A stretch of 64,000 nucleotides of DNA, taken from positions 62,001 through 126,000 of the forward strand of contig NZ_JAIVLF010000004.1 of assembly GCF_020524485.1 (NCBI RefSeq), read 5' to 3'. The DNA is from Novosphingobium profundi. GTDB lineage: Bacteria > Pseudomonadota > Alphaproteobacteria > Sphingomonadales > Sphingomonadaceae. Both the position numbers and the translations under genes were made by a program. The notes below the pieces were generated by a model. That model was not told the DNA's origin and made no database searches. It saw only the letters and a list, made by a program, of their open reading frames with translations. Of the stretch, positions 62,139-64,000 are shown in pieces. Every line of letters starts with the position of its first letter. The first letter of the stretch is position 1.

Positions 62139-63308
62139 ATGTTCGACATGCGCCTGAAAAGTTTCACCAATCGGCGCAACTTGCTCGCCGCGGCGGCAAT
62201 GACCCTCGTCGCTGGCTGTACCGTCGTTCCCAAGACCACGGCGCCCGATCTTCCGCCCGAACCCGAGCCGACGCAAAGCACGCTCCCGACCGACACCGCG
62301 CACCACCGCGTGGCTCTCCTGGTCCCCACCAGCGGCAACAATGCCGAAGTCGGCCAGTCGATTGCGAACGCAGCCACGATGGCCCTTCTCGACACCAACG
62401 CCTCGAACCTGCGCATCACGACCTACGACACCGCGAGCGATCCCTCGGGTGCTACGCGCCGCGCCCTGTCCGATGGCAACCAGCTGATCCTGGGCCCCCT
62501 CCTCTCGGACAACATCGTCTCGGTCAACAACGTCGCACGGCCAGCGGGCGTGCCGCTCATCTCGTTCTCGAACGATGAAAAGATGGCCTCGGACAATGTC
62601 TTCGTCATGGGCAACCTGCCCGGCCAGTCTGTCACCCGCACTGTCGAGTACGCCCACTCCAAGGGCATCTCGGCCTTCGCCGCGCTGATCCCGCGCGGCG
62701 ACTATGGCGAGCGCACCAGTTCGGCGCTCATGTCGGCGGTGCGCGCCAACGGCGGCGCCGTCATCGCCATGGAATCCTACGAACGCTCGCCCACCTCGAT
62801 CCGGGCTGCAGCGGAGCGCATCCAGTCCAAGAAGGGCTATGGCGCGCTCCTCATCGCCGACAGCGGCAGTCTCTCGGCGCAGGCCGCCACAACTTTCAAG
62901 TCCGGTGAAGACACCGGTTCGGTCCGCCTTCTGGGCACTGAACTGTGGGGCGGCGAAAAGCGCCTCGCCACGACCCCTGCGCTGCAGGGCGCCTGGTTCG
63001 CGACCGTTTCCGACCAGCGCTTCTCGCAGTTTGCCTCCAGCTACAAGAGCCGCTTCGGCGCACAGCCCTATCGCATCGCGACGCTGGGCTACGACGCGGT
63101 GCTCCTGACGCTGCGTGTCGCCCGCGACTGGAAGCAGGGTTCGAAGTTCCCCACCGCCAGCCTCGTTTCGGCCGACGGCTTCCTCGGCCTCGACGGACCG
63201 TTCCGCTTCAGCAAGGGCGGTGTCGTCGAACGCGCTCTGGAAGTGCGCGAAGTCAGTTCCGGTTCGGTCCGTGTCGTGAGCCCTGCCCCGACCCGCTTCG
63301 ACAAGTAA
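62139..63308 (+). CDS. LppC/LpoA-like penicillin-binding protein activator, lipoprotein
   Basis: The 389-residue lipoprotein has a lipobox (TLVAGC, Cys27) and a periplasmic-binding-protein fold (VALLVPTSGNNAEVGQSIAN, then LILGPLLSDNIVSVNNVAR). In E. coli the related LpoA activates PBP1A; the alphaproteobacterial form is shorter and its partner is not settled. It is divergent from rsmI, as is common. ATG 62139 gives a clear signal peptide start. Confidence 0.88.
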   Translation: MFDMRLKSFTNRRNLLAAAAMTLVAGCTVVPKTTAPDLPPEPEPTQSTLPTDTAHHRVALLVPTSGNNAEVGQSIANAATMALLDTNASNLRITTYDTASDPSGATRRALSDGNQLILGPLLSDNIVSVNNVARPAGVPLISFSNDEKMASDNVFVMGNLPGQSVTRTVEYAHSKGISAFAALIPRGDYGERTSSALMSAVRANGGAVIAMESYERSPTSIRAAAERIQSKKGYGALLIADSGSLSAQAATTFKSGEDTGSVRLLGTELWGGEKRLATTPALQGAWFATVSDQRFSQFASSYKSRFGAQPYRIATLGYDAVLLTLRVARDWKQGSKFPTASLVSADGFLGLDGPFRFSKGGVVERALEVREVSSGSVRVVSPAPTRFDK

Positions 63309-63365
63309 ACCGGCCGGTTTCGCCGCATTGCGCCACAATGGCGGAAAAAGCGGCGATGGCCGCTT
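63307..63365. repeat. Palindrome and hairpin between lppC and parE
   Basis: AAACCGGCCGGTTT is a perfect 14-bp palindrome at 63307-63320, overlapping the lppC stop. AAGCGGC and GCCGCTT form a 7-bp stem with a GATG loop at 63348-63365. Neither has a T-run. One of them probably ends the lppC transcript before parE. Confidence 0.5.
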
Positions 63366-63399
63366 GATTGCGGAACAAAACGGGCCCTATACACCGGGC

Positions 63400-64000
63400 A
63401 TGTCCGATAACCTGTTCGAGAACATGCCCGGCGCGGGCAGCGGTGAAACCTACGATGGCTCGGCGATCGAGGTCCTGGAGGGGCTCGAGCCGGTCCGCCG
63501 GCGCCCCGGCATGTACATCGGCGGCACCGACGAACGTGCCTTGCATCACCTCGCGGCCGAAGTCCTCGACAACGCGATGGACGAAGCCGTCGCTGGCCAC
63601 GCCAACCGCATCGAGGTCACTCTCGAAGAGGAACCCGGCACCGCCGGACGGATCACCATCACCGACAACGGGCGCGGTATCCCCGTCGATGAACATCCCA
63701 AGTATCCCGGCAAGTCGGCGCTCGAGGTAATCCTTTCGACGCTGCACTCGGGCGGCAAGTTCTCGGGCAAGGCCTACGCCACCTCGGGCGGTCTGCATGG
63801 TGTGGGCATCTCGGTCGTCAACGCCCTGTCGACCAAGACCCGGGTGGAGGTCGCGCGCAACAAGGAACTCTACGCGCAAGAGTTTTCCAGGGGCCAGACG
63901 CTCGGGCCCATCCAGAAGATCGGCGCGGCGCCCAACCGGCGCGGAACCGCGGTCACCTTCACGCCTGACACCGAGATCTTCGGCGAACTGAAATTCAAGC
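63400..64000 (+). CDS. parE: DNA topoisomerase IV subunit B, N-terminal part
   Basis: The first 200 residues are in the window and the gene runs off the end. The GHKL ATPase motifs are EVLDNAMDEA, DNGRGIP and GGLHGVGISVVNALS. The segment IEVLEGLEPVRRRPGMYIGG and the TDERALHHLAAEVLDN form fit ParE better than GyrB, which usually has VRKRPGMYIGD and a different loop. The protein would decatenate daughter chromosomes with ParC. Confidence 0.9.
   Translation, partial: MSDNLFENMPGAGSGETYDGSAIEVLEGLEPVRRRPGMYIGGTDERALHHLAAEVLDNAMDEAVAGHANRIEVTLEEEPGTAGRITITDNGRGIPVDEHPKYPGKSALEVILSTLHSGGKFSGKAYATSGGLHGVGISVVNALSTKTRVEVARNKELYAQEFSRGQTLGPIQKIGAAPNRRGTAVTFTPDTEIFGELKFK

Overview
This window reads as the chromosome of an alphaproteobacterium of the order Sphingomonadales, most like Novosphingobium or a close relative. 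This is inferred from gene content and is not a database match. The DNA is GC-rich. Typical sphingomonad or alphaproteobacterial gene sets are present: hrcA-grpE facing rph-rdgB-hemW-xerC, dnaK-dnaJ, radA-cvpA-nifU-like-transporter-alr, phaR, and lppC facing rsmI-yraN-gshB followed by parE. No rRNA, tRNA, CRISPR array, insertion sequence or prophage was seen.

Layout. Bases 1-8.9 kb hold a catabolic cluster in two divergent arms. Leftward lie a truncated enoyl-CoA-hydratase-like gene, a beta-keto acid cleavage enzyme and a CoA-transferase. Rightward lie a thiolase-like protein with its DUF35 partner, a family III CoA-transferase, an aldehyde dehydrogenase, a carboxymuconolactone-decarboxylase-family protein and a secreted esterase. 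Bases 8.9-12.2 kb are a decay zone: a TonB-dependent receptor and a di-haem peroxidase broken by internal deletions, and an in-frame chimera of an alcohol dehydrogenase with an outer-membrane MipA-like protein. Bases 12.3-18.2 kb hold a second esterase facing a TetR regulator with paired operators, a formylglycine-generating-enzyme homologue and a secreted S9 peptidase.

Bases 18.4-30.4 kb form an acetate/propionate module. It contains a symporter-fused hybrid histidine kinase and LuxR-type regulator resembling CrbS/CrbR (MxtR/ErdR), acetyl-CoA synthetase, a DcaP-like porin, an MHS-family transporter, a Pat-like lysine acetyltransferase and propionyl-CoA synthetase. Together these cover sensing, uptake, activation and probable post-translational control of short-chain fatty acids. 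Bases 30.5-34.0 kb are a pyruvate dehydrogenase E2-thioesterase-thioesterase-E3 operon, which deals with the same acetyl-CoA pool.

Bases 34.2-64 kb are mostly housekeeping: RNase R, prolyl-tRNA synthetase, PhaR, alanine racemase, RadA, a patatin-like protein, the DnaK/DnaJ/GrpE/HrcA chaperone set with two RpoH-like promoters, a copper chaperone, RNase PH, HemW, XerC, glutathione synthetase, RsmI, LppC and the start of ParE.

The points most worth following are the cluster of deletion scars with a surviving nested palindrome, the acetate-switch locus with a proline-rich leader peptide coupled to its kinase, the putative PhaR and TetR operators, and the thiolase/DUF35/aldehyde dehydrogenase cluster of unknown substrate.
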